A DNA stretch of 64,000 nt from Salvelinus alpinus (lineage: Eukaryota; Chordata; Actinopteri; Salmoniformes; Salmonidae). The translations under genes and the position numbers were made by a program. Below the pieces are notes generated by a model. That model made no database searches, was not told the DNA's origin, and was given only the letters and a program-made list of their open reading frames with translations. This document shows, in pieces, positions 48,555 through 61,511 of the stretch. The stretch is from contig NC_092087.1 of the NCBI RefSeq assembly GCF_045679555.1, positions 26,915,367 to 26,979,366 of the forward strand. Reading direction: 5' to 3'. Each line of letters opens with the position of its first letter. The stretch's first letter is position 1.

Positions 48555-51037
48555 TATGTGATAAAAATACATATTCTGTATGTCCAAAATGTTGTTCAGG
48601 ACAATCTGTGAATGCATTCTTTCCTCCATAGTATCAATATTGAAAAGGAAAAAAACAACAAAATCCACTCTCTCACAAACTAAGAGACATACCCTCAACT
48701 CAAATACAACTATATGTTACCACTTCACTTACCTCACCGGTAGGCTTGTGGGGAAAAAGCTAAAAACATTAAGCACAATGTAAGTATGTAAGTATGCATT
48801 TGAAAAGGGGAAAAAAACACTGCAGGAGTTCCCAGCAGTACAGCAGAAATTGTCTAATAATAATAAAAAATCCCAGACAAGCTCCAGTATATGAAAGACA
48901 TTTGTGTTTAAGTGCACTACAATTGAAAAAGTATGTGCCGAAAGCTTTCTTTGTAAGGAGTACAGAGAGCCAGTGAAGTGCAGTGAGGTATATGATTATG
49001 TTGACACAAAAAAACCTCGGGTCCATTTAGGAGGAAACACTATACTTAAGCTTGGCCAGTCAATACCGAACAGTGTGGCGCTCCCTTAAGGCCAGTGTTA
49101 CTTCCTTTTAGTGTGCCACATGTAGACTTGTCTTTAATCCACCACAACATGAACAACACAGTCAACTCCTCTCTTAGCCGATACAGTAGGCACAGGCCTG
49201 GCTGGCAGGACATGCACTTAGCCAGAGCTGACATGACATGATCAAAGGAGTGATAAGGAATACTATGGGAGTACATTGTACAGTATGGAGCCCCATGTTA
49301 TTTCAAGAAACAGCATTTTAACGTTGGTTTATTTTTAAATACTGTAGGTCAATTTAAAAAGAAAGTGTACTTTAAAAAATGTGATGTATGTCTTCACTTC
49401 TATCACATAATAACAAAATGTTCTAAAATAATAGAAAAACAAAACAAAATTATGCCAAAATTGTAGTTTTGTTGTGCAGCGCTCACTACACTTGCAGCAC
49501 ATTATTCAATAAAATACAACACGCAATCATCCATTATCCAATCAATTGAAGTCGACAGCTAACCAGTTATTGTGCTTCTCAGGAGGCTCTCAGCATGCTC
49601 TCAATAGACGCCCCAAATCATGTAATCATACGCTTTTAAATGCATATGCTATTAGAGATGGAGAGGGTCACCTCCTAGCCTCCTCTGTCTGCTGCTAATC
49701 CTGTAGCTGAATTTGAGAGGTTGGCTTTAACCCAGGTGTCTGTGGGGTAATGGGGGTCAGGGGACTCAGGGAGGGTTGTCACGGCTGGGACTGGCTGGCA
49801 GGGCCTGGTAACAAGGGCCTGGTCTGCCAGCCGGGGGCGTGACGGGACTGTGGTGTCCGTAGCTAATCCACCTCAGGGCTTTCACCATTAGAATACATCA
49901 TGTGAATCTAGTCATTTGGAAGGGCTCCAGATCGTGCTCTTCAAAATCCTTTTAGATAATTCGCTGCCTGTCCCCCTGCCCTCACTCACCCTCGTTGCCC
50001 CTCCTCAAACCTTCACCCACATCCACCCCTCCCACGACCACCATCCCCCATTAGCCCCCCTTCATGGCGACTGGTGCCTGCCTGACCTCGGGGGCAGGAT
50101 CGGGTCCCATCTGAGGAGCCAGGGCAGCTGCCAACCATGGCCACTTCAACGCAGGCCATCCGGATGATTGCGTTTGTCAAGCCGCCACTCCGCGTCAACC
50201 CAGTGCAGGTTTGATCATCGCAATTAGGCTGGATCAGGGATGCCATCTCTGCCACAGAGAGGGAATGAGAGAAGGAAGAACGAGGGAGGTGGAGGGAGGG
50301 CAGAGGGGTGGTTTGTGCTGGTTTGACAGTCAGAAAGCAGGTGGAAAGGCTCGCTGCGTTTTTGCATCCCGTTTAACAGTGAGACAGACATTTTGTCCCG
50401 TGTACCCTCTCATTATCCACACAGCAGCTCCTTAACACTGTCCCTACGGCCTGTGTCTTACCTGAAAATATCTGAACTGAAGTCTCAATTATGTTGGTGG
50501 AAACAATCTGTAACACTATGACCAATTTGTAACCCCATGAATAGGATCATTTATCATACTGAATATGGTCTACTGTATAATGGTAAAATAACCCAAGAAA
50601 ACACAGACAGACATTCTAACTTTACAAGCAATAACGCTTTCTGATCGGTGATACCAACTACCTAACAAACAGACCCCCCCCCCCCCACAAAAAAATAAAA
50701 TAAATAAACATGTCTTGAGAAACACAGCAGAGTTTATGCAAGGCTAATGGACCTGTAGAAATGAATGGCTCATTTTACACACATTTCTATGGAGTATTAT
50801 GAGCATATGGTAACTGGCTGACCTCAGGCTACCCTTGAATAAAGGGACAATTAAAAAAAGCAATTATCACGAACACAGAAGGTCCTTCTGGAGGCTTTGT
50901 TTAATAAAGACAGCACAATCACATTGTAGCTCAAATATAAAGAGGACTCTTCAATAACTATATAATGGTTTCGAGACATTCCAGAGAACAGCTCAATGGT
51001 TTAGGCTAATATATTTAACCCCCTAATGCACAACATA
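48555..51037. other. Intergenic, mostly unannotated
   Basis: No gene recognised. It contains a hairpin-forming segment at 49778-49843 and a fairly repeat-free stretch 49550-50450. A C(12) run followed by A-rich sequence lies near 50675. Confidence 0.4.
49778..49843. other. 66-nt imperfect hairpin
   Basis: GTCACG pairs with CGTGAC at the ends, and GGCTGGCAG with CTGCCAGCC inside, around a loop containing a GGGCCTGG direct repeat. This could be a structured RNA or chance. There is no similarity call. Confidence 0.35.
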
Positions 51038-52562
51038 CAGTGCCTTCAGAAAGTATTCATACCCCTTGACTTAGTCTACATTTTGTTGTGTTACAGCCAG
51101 AATTCACAAGACCCCATAATGACTAAGTGAAAACATGATTTTGGAAATTTTGGCAAAATTATTTAAAATTAAATACATAAATATATAATTTACATAAGTA
51201 TTCACACCCCTGAGTGAATACATGTTAGAATCACCTTAAGCAGCAATTACAGATGTAGGTCTTTCTGGGTAAGTCTCTAAGGAGCTTTGCACACCGAGAT
51301 TGTACAATATTTGCACATTATTATAAGCTCTGTTAATTTGGTTGTTGATCATTAATTGACAGCCAATTTCAAGTCTTGCCATAGATTTTCATGCCGATTT
51401 AAGTCAAAAACATATCTAGGCCACTAAGGAACATTCACTGTCGTCTTGGTAAGCAACTCCAGATGTATATTTGGCCTTGAGTTTTAGGTTATTGTCCTGC
51501 TGAAAGGAGGATTTGTCTCCCAGTGCCTGTTGGAAAGCAGATAACCAGGTTTTGCGTTAGGATGTTGCCTGTGCTTAGCTCTATTCTGTGTTTTTAATCA
51601 CTAAAAAACTCCCCCTAGTCCTTGCTGATGACAAGCATACCCATAACATGATGCAGCTACCACCATGCTTTAAAATATGAAGAGTGGTACTCAGTGATGT
51701 GTTGTGTTTGATTTGCCCCAAACACAATGCTTTGTATTCAGGACATCAAGTTAATTTCTTTGCCACATTTTTTGCAGTTTTACCTTAGTGCCTTATTGCA
51801 AACAGGGTGCATGTTTTGGAATACTTTTATTCTGTACAGGCTTCCTTTTGTTAATAACTCTGCAATTTCGGGTTTCGGTTACTATTGAGTAACTACAATG
51901 TTGTTGATCCATCCTCAGTTTTCTCCTATCACAGCCATTAAATTCTGTTAGTTTTAAATTCACCATTGTACTCATGGTGAAATCCCTGAGCAGTTTCCTT
52001 CCTCTCTGGCAACTGAGTTAGGAAGGATGCCTATATCCTTGTAGCGGCTGGGTGTATTGATACACCATCCAAAGTGTAATTAATAACTTCACTATGCTCT
52101 TTTTGTACCCATCTGCCAACAGGTGCCCTTCTTTGCGATGCATTGGAAAACCTCCCTGGTCTTTGTAGTTGAATCTGTGATTGAAATTCACTGCTCGACT
52201 GAGGACCTTACACATAATTTCATGTTTGGGGGTACAGAGATGAGGTAGACATTCAAAAATCATGTTAAACACAATTATTGCACACAGAGTAAGTCCATGC
52301 AACTTATGTGACTTGTTAAGTCAATTTTTACTCCTGAACTTATTTAGGCTTGCCATAACAAAGTGGGTGAATACTTATTGACTCAAGGCATTTCAGATTT
52401 TCATTTTTTATTAAATTGTAAACATTTCTAAAAACATAATTTCACTTATGGGGTATGGGGTGTAAGCCAGCGACACAAAATCTCAATTGATTCAATTTTA
52501 AATTCAGGCTAACACAAAATATGGAATAAGTCAAGGGTTGTGAAAACTTTCTGAAGGCACTG
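51038..52562. mobile_element. Tc1/mariner-type TIR element without transposase (1.53 kb)
   Basis: Ends CAGTGCCTTCAGAAAGTATT and the inverted ACTTTCTGAAGGCACTG, flanked by TA. The interior resembles the remnant at 9330-10477. Short minus-strand ORFs show no DDE motifs, so it is non-autonomous or decayed. Confidence 0.85.
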
Positions 52563-53587
52563 TATACTGTGTGATGAAGTGTGGGGGTGGTGGATGGGTT
52601 AATACATGTAAAAATTTTTTTTAGAAATAACTTATACGCTAACATTTTAATGGATAAACATATAGAATTGTTGGGTGTGTATATAGTGTGCAACATTTTA
52701 TTTGTATAGTTTATTATTTGTTAGTCAACTCTACAAAGTTAGGTGTGTGTCAGCTCATGCTTTTTAATGGACTAATAAGCTAAACTATAATGATTTATTA
52801 GGTAAAAAAGTATATTTGCAGTGAATGGAATATATAGATGAAGAATGTGAAAAAAAAAAAAAAGATTGGTTACATATGCACATTGCTTGTTACTACGCCT
52901 AAAAGATATTACACAGTATATGAAAAAAAAGTGCTTTAATGTACACATAAGAAAAGAACATAGCTAGTATACAGACAATACATGCAAATAAATAAGAGCA
53001 AATTTGATTAAATCATTGCTCAGTGACAGATGAAGTGAATGACCTGAATGACCTGAGTCTAACTAACTGAAGGAATTTGCCATTGTTATCCAAATCTATG
53101 GTGCTACCTCCCCCTAGTGGGCAGATATGAACCATGAATTCAAAGACTCCATATTCTGTTTCAAATAAAATTCTGATGGGATGGGATTACCATAAAGTGT
53201 TACAGGCAATACCATCACACTGAAAGTGTGAGCATTGCTTGTAAACATTGCAATCAAGAGCAGCAATTCTGTAGACTGAGGGGTAATAGGCTAAATCTGA
53301 GCTTCACCCTGAGACATCAAAATGGCTGAGCACAAAAAGGAGCTGCAGTGTAAACAATGGAAATCAACATGATGCCTACTCAATAATGTTGGTGCTAAGA
53401 ATACTGTTATTCTCATAGGAAAACAGCCCATATGAGACTAAATATGGCCTATATAAAAAAAGAGCATTTACCTCAGACACTCACAATAACCTCAATATAC
53501 AGTGTAATTGTCAACTGATTTTAGTTTTTCCTTCACTCCATGTTGATCACATAAGATTAAGTCAAAAGCCAGATTGTCCACTTCATG
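52563..53587. other. Intergenic / C3orf14 3' flank
   Basis: AT-rich sequence, with no gene recognised. The 3' UTR of the minus-strand C3orf14 homologue must lie in the right part. Confidence 0.45.
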
Positions 53588-54339
<752 letters not shown>

Positions 54340-54693
54340 CTGACACAACATGGATGACTTCCTTAGCTATGCTTCCATGTGAAAATGAGCTTTAGGCTCT
54401 GCATGTTATTCAAGTAGAGATAAATTGAGCTACCTATACTTTTGTTCTGGATATTCAGCAGGCCAAAGCCACTTATGAAATTTTAAACAAACTCTCAGGG
54501 GGCCAGCTAAAGTTAACTAAAGGGCTTGTTTGACATTGCAGCCGACAGTGCAGGCAACTGCTGACTGACTGACTGACTGATCTACAAATCACCTTGCATC
54601 ACAAATAACTACTTAATATTATTTGTAGATCAGTCACAATTTACCCATGATACATCACAGTTTTAATGCTCTTGAACATGCCATTATCGGCTA

Positions 54694-55756
54694 GCCAGCA
54701 GATCCGATCCGCTTGCTTACAGCTGCACGAGGGTCGGACATCATTCCTGTGTATATTATGATACGAGGAGCCGGTGCGAGATATGGCTCGGAAAACGTAC
54801 CTCAATCATGGGCCAGCATCCCTGTGGAACACTTTCGACGCCTTGCACGGTCTGTTACAACAAGAACATTGAACGACTGCTAGTTTTTCCAGAAAACTTA
54901 TTTTCCTCCTCATGCTAGGTACCAGAAGCCGCAGCAGCCGTTTTGGAATGGCAGTGTCAGATAATCAGCTCTGTTAATGTTCAACATGACGCACCATTCC
55001 ATAATGGCTGCTGTTGCTACTGCTAGCTACCATGAGGACAAACACGTCAGTTGAATTAAAAAGGAGCAGTTGCTCAATCTTCTTGTTGTAACAGTTATGA
55101 TAAATGGGACAATTCGGAGTATACCGCATTTCTCATCCCTGGATTGAGCTATGTTTTAAAAGCAATATCTTGCACCGGTTCTGCGGTGTCTTATTATATA
55201 CTGAGTGTACAAAACATTAGGAACATCTTACTAATATTGAGTTGCACCCCCTTTTGCCCTCAGAACAGCCTCAATTCGTGGAGGCATGGACCGTACAAGG
55301 TGTTGAAAGCATTTCACATGGATGCTGGCCCATGTTGACTCCAATGCTTCCCACAGATGTGTTAAGTTGGCTGGATTTCCTTTGGGTGGTGGACCATTCT
55401 TGATACACACAGGAAACTGTTGAGCGTTAAAGACCCAGCAGCACTGCAGTTCTTGACACACTCAAACCAGTGCATCTGACACCTACTACCATACCCTGTT
55501 CAAAAGGCACAAATATTGTCTTACCCATTCACCCTCTGAATGGCACACATTCACAATCCATATCTCAATTCTCTCAAAGCTTAAAAATGCATTTGCGGTA
55601 TTAACAAGTGACATCAATAAGGGATCATAGCTTTCACCTGGTCAGTCTATATGTAATGGAAAAAGCAGGTGTTCCTAATGTTTTGTGTACTCAGTGTAAA
55701 CAGGAATGCTGTCCGACCATAGTCCAGCTTTAAGCAAGCGGCTCGGATCTGCTGGC
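54694..55756. mobile_element. Foldback element with ~60-bp TIRs, interrupted by a MITE
   Basis: Left arm GCCAGCAGATCCGATCCGCT…GGTCGGACATCATTCCTGT (54694-54754) pairs with the right arm ACAGGAATGCTGTCCGACC…AGCGGCTCGGATCTGCTGGC (about 55699-55756). No ORF. Lies upstream of the located C3orf14 exons. Confidence 0.8.
55200..55696. mobile_element. MITE nested in the foldback element (~0.5 kb)
   Basis: Ends ACTGAGTGTACAAAACATTA and the inverted TAATGTTTTGTGTACTCAGTG-type end, TA-flanked. Tc1/mariner-like, no transposase. Confidence 0.85.
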
Positions 55757-55874
55757 TTTTTTAATCAGCTAGTTAGCATTAGCTACATTTACCATATTAA
55801 GTTTTCGTGCGAAGAGTGAATCGAAGAGAGTGAGATTAGGTGTGAAGATGGTAACAACAAGTAGTAATTCAAAC

Positions 55875-56149
55875 ATGAACTGTATAGCGCCAGGCTGTAG
55901 GAATTGGCTCCAAAAAAAAATCCCTCGGTAAGCTACCATCGGCTGCCCGAGGACCCACAACTTTTGAAGAAGTGGCTCCATGTCCGGAAGAGGAAGGACG
56001 TGTCAGCTTGAGCTAGCAGGATCTGTAGACAGCACTTTGCAGAGGCAGACTTCGCGATGAAGGGCACTTGCGATGCGGCAACCGGGAGTTTCCGAATGGA
56101 AAGGAGTCATAGGCCTATGTTGAAGCCCTCTGCTTGCGCCTCCATTTAA
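55875..56149 (+). pseudogene. THAP-domain gene fragment
   Basis: THAP domains are C2CH zinc-binding DNA-binding modules. Visible: MNCIAPGCRNW (first Cys pair), then in another frame SYHRLPEDPQLLKKWLHVRK, RICRQHF (Cys/His end) and the LKPSACAS tail in place of the usual LKP-x-AVPS. Two breaks: a +1/-1 shift at an A(9) run at 55912-55920, and TGA (56009-56011) before SRICRQHF. It is probably derived from a THAP-type transposon gene or a decayed cellular THAP copy. Confidence 0.7.
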
Positions 56150-56672
56150 AATTGAGGGTTATGTTGTAGGGGTTACCGATCGACCATCATCAACATCGCT
56201 GAAGCAATTGAACGGAGGAGGTTCCGCGAGTCAATGCAATGGAGCCTGAGGTAACGTTAACCGGTCATGACTGTTGTTGACTAGGGTAGCGTTAAACACT
56301 GGACAACATTGTTGCAACTCTAGTTGAAGGTAACTAGCTAACTGCATCGGAAGTGTTTTGTGTAACACCCCCCAGCAAACAACGTTAGCAAGCTACTCAA
56401 CTGCAACACAGTTTCACCGTGTACCCGTTATTAGGTAGTTACTGTAGCTAGCTTCCACCTCAGATAGTCAAGTACTGTAATACATTTTGTTGACAGATTT
56501 GTTATCTCCACCTCATTTAGCTAGACTGAAGTTGACATAGCTAATGTTTGCTGAAAAATAAATGTCCCTGTATTTGCTCTGTGTGTTGACAAAGCATACA
56601 AGACAGGAAGCTTGTTAATGCCAACTAATATATTTGGGTTCAGTTGTCTTAACAAAACATGTTTGTTTTCAG

Positions 56673-56727
56673 GATGACATCTTCATCCCTGAAAAGTTTT
56701 TCATCCTGGAGGAGACTGGAGGCAGAG
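56673..56727 (+). pseudogene. Possible exon of the THAP-related gene
   Basis: Flanked by TTTTCAG and GTACATG. Encodes DDIFIPEKFFILEETGGR. I could not reconcile its phase with the next open segment. Confidence 0.35.
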
Positions 56728-56835
56728 GTACATGCGAATCCATGTTATTTCTAAGGCTATTGTTCATTTCAAGTATATGCAGTGATTCTTGAATATAACT
56801 ATAGCCTAACAGATGCCTTAATTATTTTCTATCAA

Positions 56836-56959
56836 CAGGAAAGAAGGGTTAGTACAGCATGCCAAACAGGAAAGAAGGGTTAGTACAGCATGCCAAACAG
56901 GAAAGAAGGGTTAGTACAGCATGCCAAACAGGAAAGAAGGGTTAGTACAGCATGCAAAA
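56836..56959. repeat. 31-bp tandem repeat, four copies
   Basis: CAGGAAAGAAGGGTTAGTAC plus AGCATGCCAAA, at 56836, 56867, 56898 and 56929. Each unit carries an AACAG|G acceptor-like site. Confidence 0.95.
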
Positions 56960-57421
56960 CTGAACCCTGGGTGCCAGTGTTCCTGTGCTGCGGTGGAGAA
57001 GAGGTCCACCGGGACCATCACTAAAGCGCTCGGGGCCCAGCTAGATAGCACTCACGACCATCAGTATATAACCGAGTCCTGGCCCAATACGCCACAGATG
57101 GAGCTGACGGAGAGTGAGATCAGTGAAGACCATAACTCGCTGTATGAACCTGAGAGCTCAGAATCCCAATCATCACAGTGCGAGCCAAGATATACTATCA
57201 ATCACTTTAGGGGAGGGGGCTGGTGTTCTGAAAGTAGAGAAGGAGCAGGCCATTCAACAGCGAATTCAAAGATACACCCATCTATAAAGGGAATCAGAGT
57301 GGAACTGTTTTCCACAGATTTTTTAAAACCCCTTTCAATGGATGTGCGACCTTGTCCCGGTCCTGCTGTTTCGACTCCCTCTCTCTCAACCTATGAAAAG
57401 CCAACTGACATTTGCTCCTGA
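56921..57421 (+). pseudogene. Downstream exon of THAP-related gene, probable pseudogene
   Basis: 166-codon open frame. NPGCQCSCAAVEKRSTGT resembles the segment following the THAP domain in fish THAP/P-element-like proteins. The rest is acidic, Ser-rich (ELTESEISEDHNSLYEPESS). Because the THAP part upstream is broken, it is treated as part of the same dead gene. Confidence 0.4.
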
Positions 57422-57785
57422 GGTGTTGAACTGTTGCACCCTCTATAACCACTGTGGTTATTATTTTGATGTAAAAAGGTATTTTGTAAAATACATTTCA
57501 TTGATTGTTTGCTGTGCTGAATGCCGTGTATTCACTAACTGTCAGTGATGGGACATATAGTATCTGTAACATACAGATTGGTGTGTGAATTTCATCTGCA
57601 TCTTAACTTCTTAAAGTGGCAATAGAAACAATAACAAAGTGACTCCCTGCTCCTCTTTTGGTAAAATGCTGAGGGATGCGGCTGGAGAAATGTAACCACT
57701 CTCAAATTCATAGGCAGTGCTATAGATGCAAGGACTGACCATCCATGATATCAAAATTGTAATCCTCTTTCTATGATCTGTTTCC

Positions 57786-57828
57786 ACCCTTTGGATAAAG
57801 GCGTCTGCTAAATGGCATATATTATTAA
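57786..57828 (+). repeat. SINE/LINE 3'-end motif
   Basis: CTTTGGATAAAGGCGTCTGC followed by TAAATGGCATATATTATTA is the stem-loop tail found at the 3' end of fish SINEs and L2-type LINEs. The body upstream is not recognised. Confidence 0.6.
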
Positions 57829-57944
57829 AGTCTACTTTGACTCTGCCAACTAGCTGTCCAGTGTAGTTACCATTCCTTTCCAATAGATGGCAGGGAGAGG
57901 CAGAACTTGCAGTGTATTGAGAGTCACAAATATAACAAAGTTAT

Positions 57945-58075
57945 ATTTAAGCGCCTGGCCACGAAGACGTTCACGAGCAGTGTGAGTGCAATGATTGAAT
58001 AACATGCATGTGTAAATTTATTTTGCACCGCTTGCGCATGCGACGCGAACGGTGTAGTCAGCATGTAATTCTCCC
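57945..58075. repeat. Dispersed repeat, also at 33957-34085
   Basis: See shared blocks AAATTTATTTTGC and GTCAGCATGTAA. The minus-strand ORF over it is not a gene. Confidence 0.7.
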
Positions 58076-58233
58076 TTGTGCCCATAGGGTGAACTGGTGA
58101 TAAACTGCCAGCCTTAATGCTCTGCAAACAAAATCATAAGAAAAGTTAGAATGATACCGAAACTAAATCACAATGTATTCATAATGAGCACTCCCCATTA
58201 TTGGTTAGAATGAAATGTCATGAATCATGATGC

Positions 58234-58296
58234 TGGCTGCGATTCCAACTCTGGTCGTCTAATCAAAAGGCAAATGTGTTACCATTGCGCCAAACA
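58234..58296 (-). repeat. tRNA-like fragment (SINE head or tRNA pseudogene)
   Basis: Minus strand reads TTTGGCGCAATGGTAACAC (A-box-like) and, ~35 nt later, CAGAGTTGGAATCGC (B-box-like, with G for the usual C). It does not fold into a full cloverleaf by eye. Confidence 0.4.
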
Positions 58297-59119
58297 GTGC
58301 TGGTGATAAATATGATACTGATTATATATTGAGCACCTACCCACTACGGATAAACGTTAATTTATAATCAAGCAACATTTCACCAATTATTTAACTGGCA
58401 TATCGGCTGCTGACTGGTCGAGTAACCTCTTCTGCCAGGAAGTCCTTCATAAGGATTAGTGACATGTCCAATAAATACATCGCCATCCAGACAGATTGAC
58501 AGGAACCTCTGACTGGATGTAATGCAGCCACCATCGGCTGGGATTTTGTGCTGTATCGCCACCATCCCTCTACAACACATTATTTCATTCTCTGTAATAG
58601 ACTGAGTTACTCTGGAAATCCAGCCATTATTTTTTACAGTTAACGTTAGCTGGCGTTCTAAATCATAGTTTTTCCAATCCCTGTTAACGTCACATGGTTC
58701 TGACTGAGCTAACGTTAGCTAACCTTGACGACACTCTACTAATGGTCAACATTTCCCTAAAATGGTTTAACTGGACAATAGCTCACATTTCTTCGTGTTC
58801 CTTGTTCAGGTCTACTTCTTCAAATGGAGGAGATGCCATTCTGCTAACTTAACTAGAAAGAGATAGACACTTCTGACCTTCTTCTTCGATGAGGTATAAC
58901 GGCGGTTGGCATCCAATATGTTGCATTACCGCCACCTACTAGACTGGAGTACAACTCACTAATCTAACACTACACTCACAAAAAAGGTATATAAATAAAA
59001 TAAAAAATAACATCACCCTACTCCACTATTCAAATCTATTTAGTCATACCTCATGCCAACAACCTGAAAGGATGGGACATCACCACTTAACACACCATGT
59101 AACTCTTCTGATGTCAAGT

Positions 59120-60590
59120 CTTGCACACCCAACTACTTCTCTGCAGCTGCCACCACAACCTCAATTTTCTGCGACTTGCTATCAATGCTAAAAATCCAAT
59201 CTTACTGAAACATATATCACTTGTTGGCCTCTCTCTCTCTGTACTGGTACAGATATACTACTCAAACCACTCCTCTCAGGATCCCTCCCCCTTTGACCCA
59301 TCTTCCTCTACTTTCTTCACTGCTTCAGCATATGACAACTTCTGCACTACTCTAACCCTGGAAACCTCAACCCGCCTATCTCCCACGGGACATTTCTGAC
59401 TCCAAGCTCCATGGGCACCCCTACAATTAACACATACCACTCCTTCTCCCAATGCTATACATTCCTTTGTCTCATGCCCTTCTGCACACTTCTCACACTA
59501 GGAACCTCCCTCCTACACACTGCTGCCACATTCCCATAAGCTTGACACCTGTAACAATGTAGTGTATTCGGTACAAAAGCTTGTACAGGATAACTTATAT
59601 ATCTTAACATCACATTGTCGGGCAGAGACTCAACATCAAAACTCAAAAGAACAGACAATGACTCTTCTGTTTCACCACTCTCGCCACCCTGTCTGCGTCG
59701 CACCAAATGACGAGCATCACAAACACCAGGAATCTTCAGTTGGTCAACTTTTACATTTTCTGCTACCCAAGTAATCGCTCCTTTTCTTGAGAGTGAAATA
59801 ATTCACATTTCTTGACCTCATTTGTTTAATGCCGAGCGCCTTCTCCCTCTGACCAGCAGAAACAAACAATTATCACAAGACCACTTCTGGTTACCCTCAC
59901 CGATTCCACAGTACCCAACTTTGTTTTCACCCACCCTGAAATCACAAATGGATCAGGGTCCACTTTTTCCAAAAAAACTTCACTCCTAATGTCACAGACT
60001 CATCTTTATCCTGACCCTCGGTGCAAGCCTCGGGCTCCGAGAACTTCACCACACCTACCACCTCCAATACTTTGCCCTCATTCGCTTCCATTTCTACTCC
60101 TGTCTTCAGCTCACTCTGCTTACACTTTCTACCATTCTTTTTAACAAACCATCTCCCTTTTATCCACCATTTTTAACTGTCTCAAGCTCACCATCTTCCT
60201 CCCTCTCTCTTTTAGACCTCCTATGCCTCTCTTTTTCCCTCCATTCCTCTTCTGTATTCCAAGTGTACGTCTCCTTATGATAATACTGCACTTCTCCTGA
60301 CACATCTAGTTCTTGCTTTCTCAAGGGATGCCATTTAACCGTCTGTCACAATCTCCGTACAATCAGCACGAACCCCTTGGGATGTAACGTTCAACAGTGC
60401 ATCCCACTTATAATGCAGCTGCTTCGTCTTGATGTTATTCTTTATCAAAAGCTACTACGACACTTTTCAATTTCAAACAAGTGCACCAAAACTCAACAAT
60501 GTATCCACTTCTGACTTTCTTCTCACCATTTCCGCAAGAACATGTATCCATAGGAATGGACCGTAAACCGAGGAAATGACAACGTTGAGT
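59120..60590 (-). pseudogene. Decayed retroelement ORF1 remnant
   Basis: The minus-strand frame 59706-59455 contains YPVQAFVPNTLHCYRCQAYG followed by NVAAVCRRE, a zinc knuckle of the type found in LINE ORF1 proteins, in which the His is Asn (C-x2-C-x4-N-x4-C). Surrounding sequence is stop-ridden. Limits are approximate. Confidence 0.5.
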
Positions 60591-60619
60591 GCGCTGGAGA
60601 ACCCAAAGGCCTATGCTCC

Positions 60620-61475
60620 ACTGCTATTTGTAGATTTTAGATCAGCAGCCACACATCCTCCTCAGTTAGCTCAGACAGATGTCAGTCTTACCCTTTACTA
60701 TCAGGTTGTATCACTCATTTCTGACCAACAGGACAGCAGGTCCGAGTGAATGAGACCCTGTCTGAGCCCAAGGTCATTGAGGTGTCCCCCAAGGCTGAGT
60801 TCACCCATCCTATTCACACTGTATACAAATGAATGTACAAGAATAAACCCTGATAACTATATTGTCCAGATTTCTGATGATTCTGCCATTCTGGGCCTAA
60901 TGTCTAGAAACTGATACTTCTGTCTATAGGTCAGAGATAAAAGTTTCTACAGTGGTGTGATGACTACCACCTCATCCTAAATGTCAAGCAAACGGAGGAT
61001 TTTTTCCCCCACCCCAAATCTGTTGGTGACCACTCATCTGTGGTGGTCCATAATGTGGACGTTACTCAGGCCCAATCTTGCAAATGCTCTAGAGTCCAAC
61101 AGCGACTTAATCTTTTTGCGTAGGTTCAGGGTTTTTGGAGTCAAACAGAAGGTCATGCTCCTATTTGACCAGGCTGTCATAGAGAGCATTCTACTATAAG
61201 GCATTTCAGCCTGGTGTGGCAACTTGTCAGTTACCTTAAAAAGCACAAATCCATCACCTGATCCAGACAGCCATGAAGGTGATGGGTTTGAGGTTTAATA
61301 GCGCCTGTCTGACTGTCTTTGAACAAACAATTATGAGACAGGCCAAGAAAATAATGTCAGACCTCCCATGTACTCCACCCAGTTTTAGCTTCTCCCATCA
61401 GACAGACGCAGTTCCTCAGTGTAAGCACTCATTCATCCCCCTGTCAGTCAAACTCCTAAACAGCAGTATGTAGGG
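60620..61475 (+). pseudogene. Decayed LINE reverse-transcriptase 3' part (Rex1-like)
   Basis: Plus-strand fragments in several frames resemble the RT C-terminal half: LYYQVVSL, QISDDSAILGL (eroded YxDD region), VMTTTS…LNVKQTEDFF, RVQQRLNLFA and the final FIPLSVKLLNSSM-stop. Many stops and shifts. Family assignment to Rex1 is from memory. Confidence 0.55.
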
Positions 61476-61511
61476 GGAGACCATGTGCAATGTGATATAT
61501 ATATATATATA

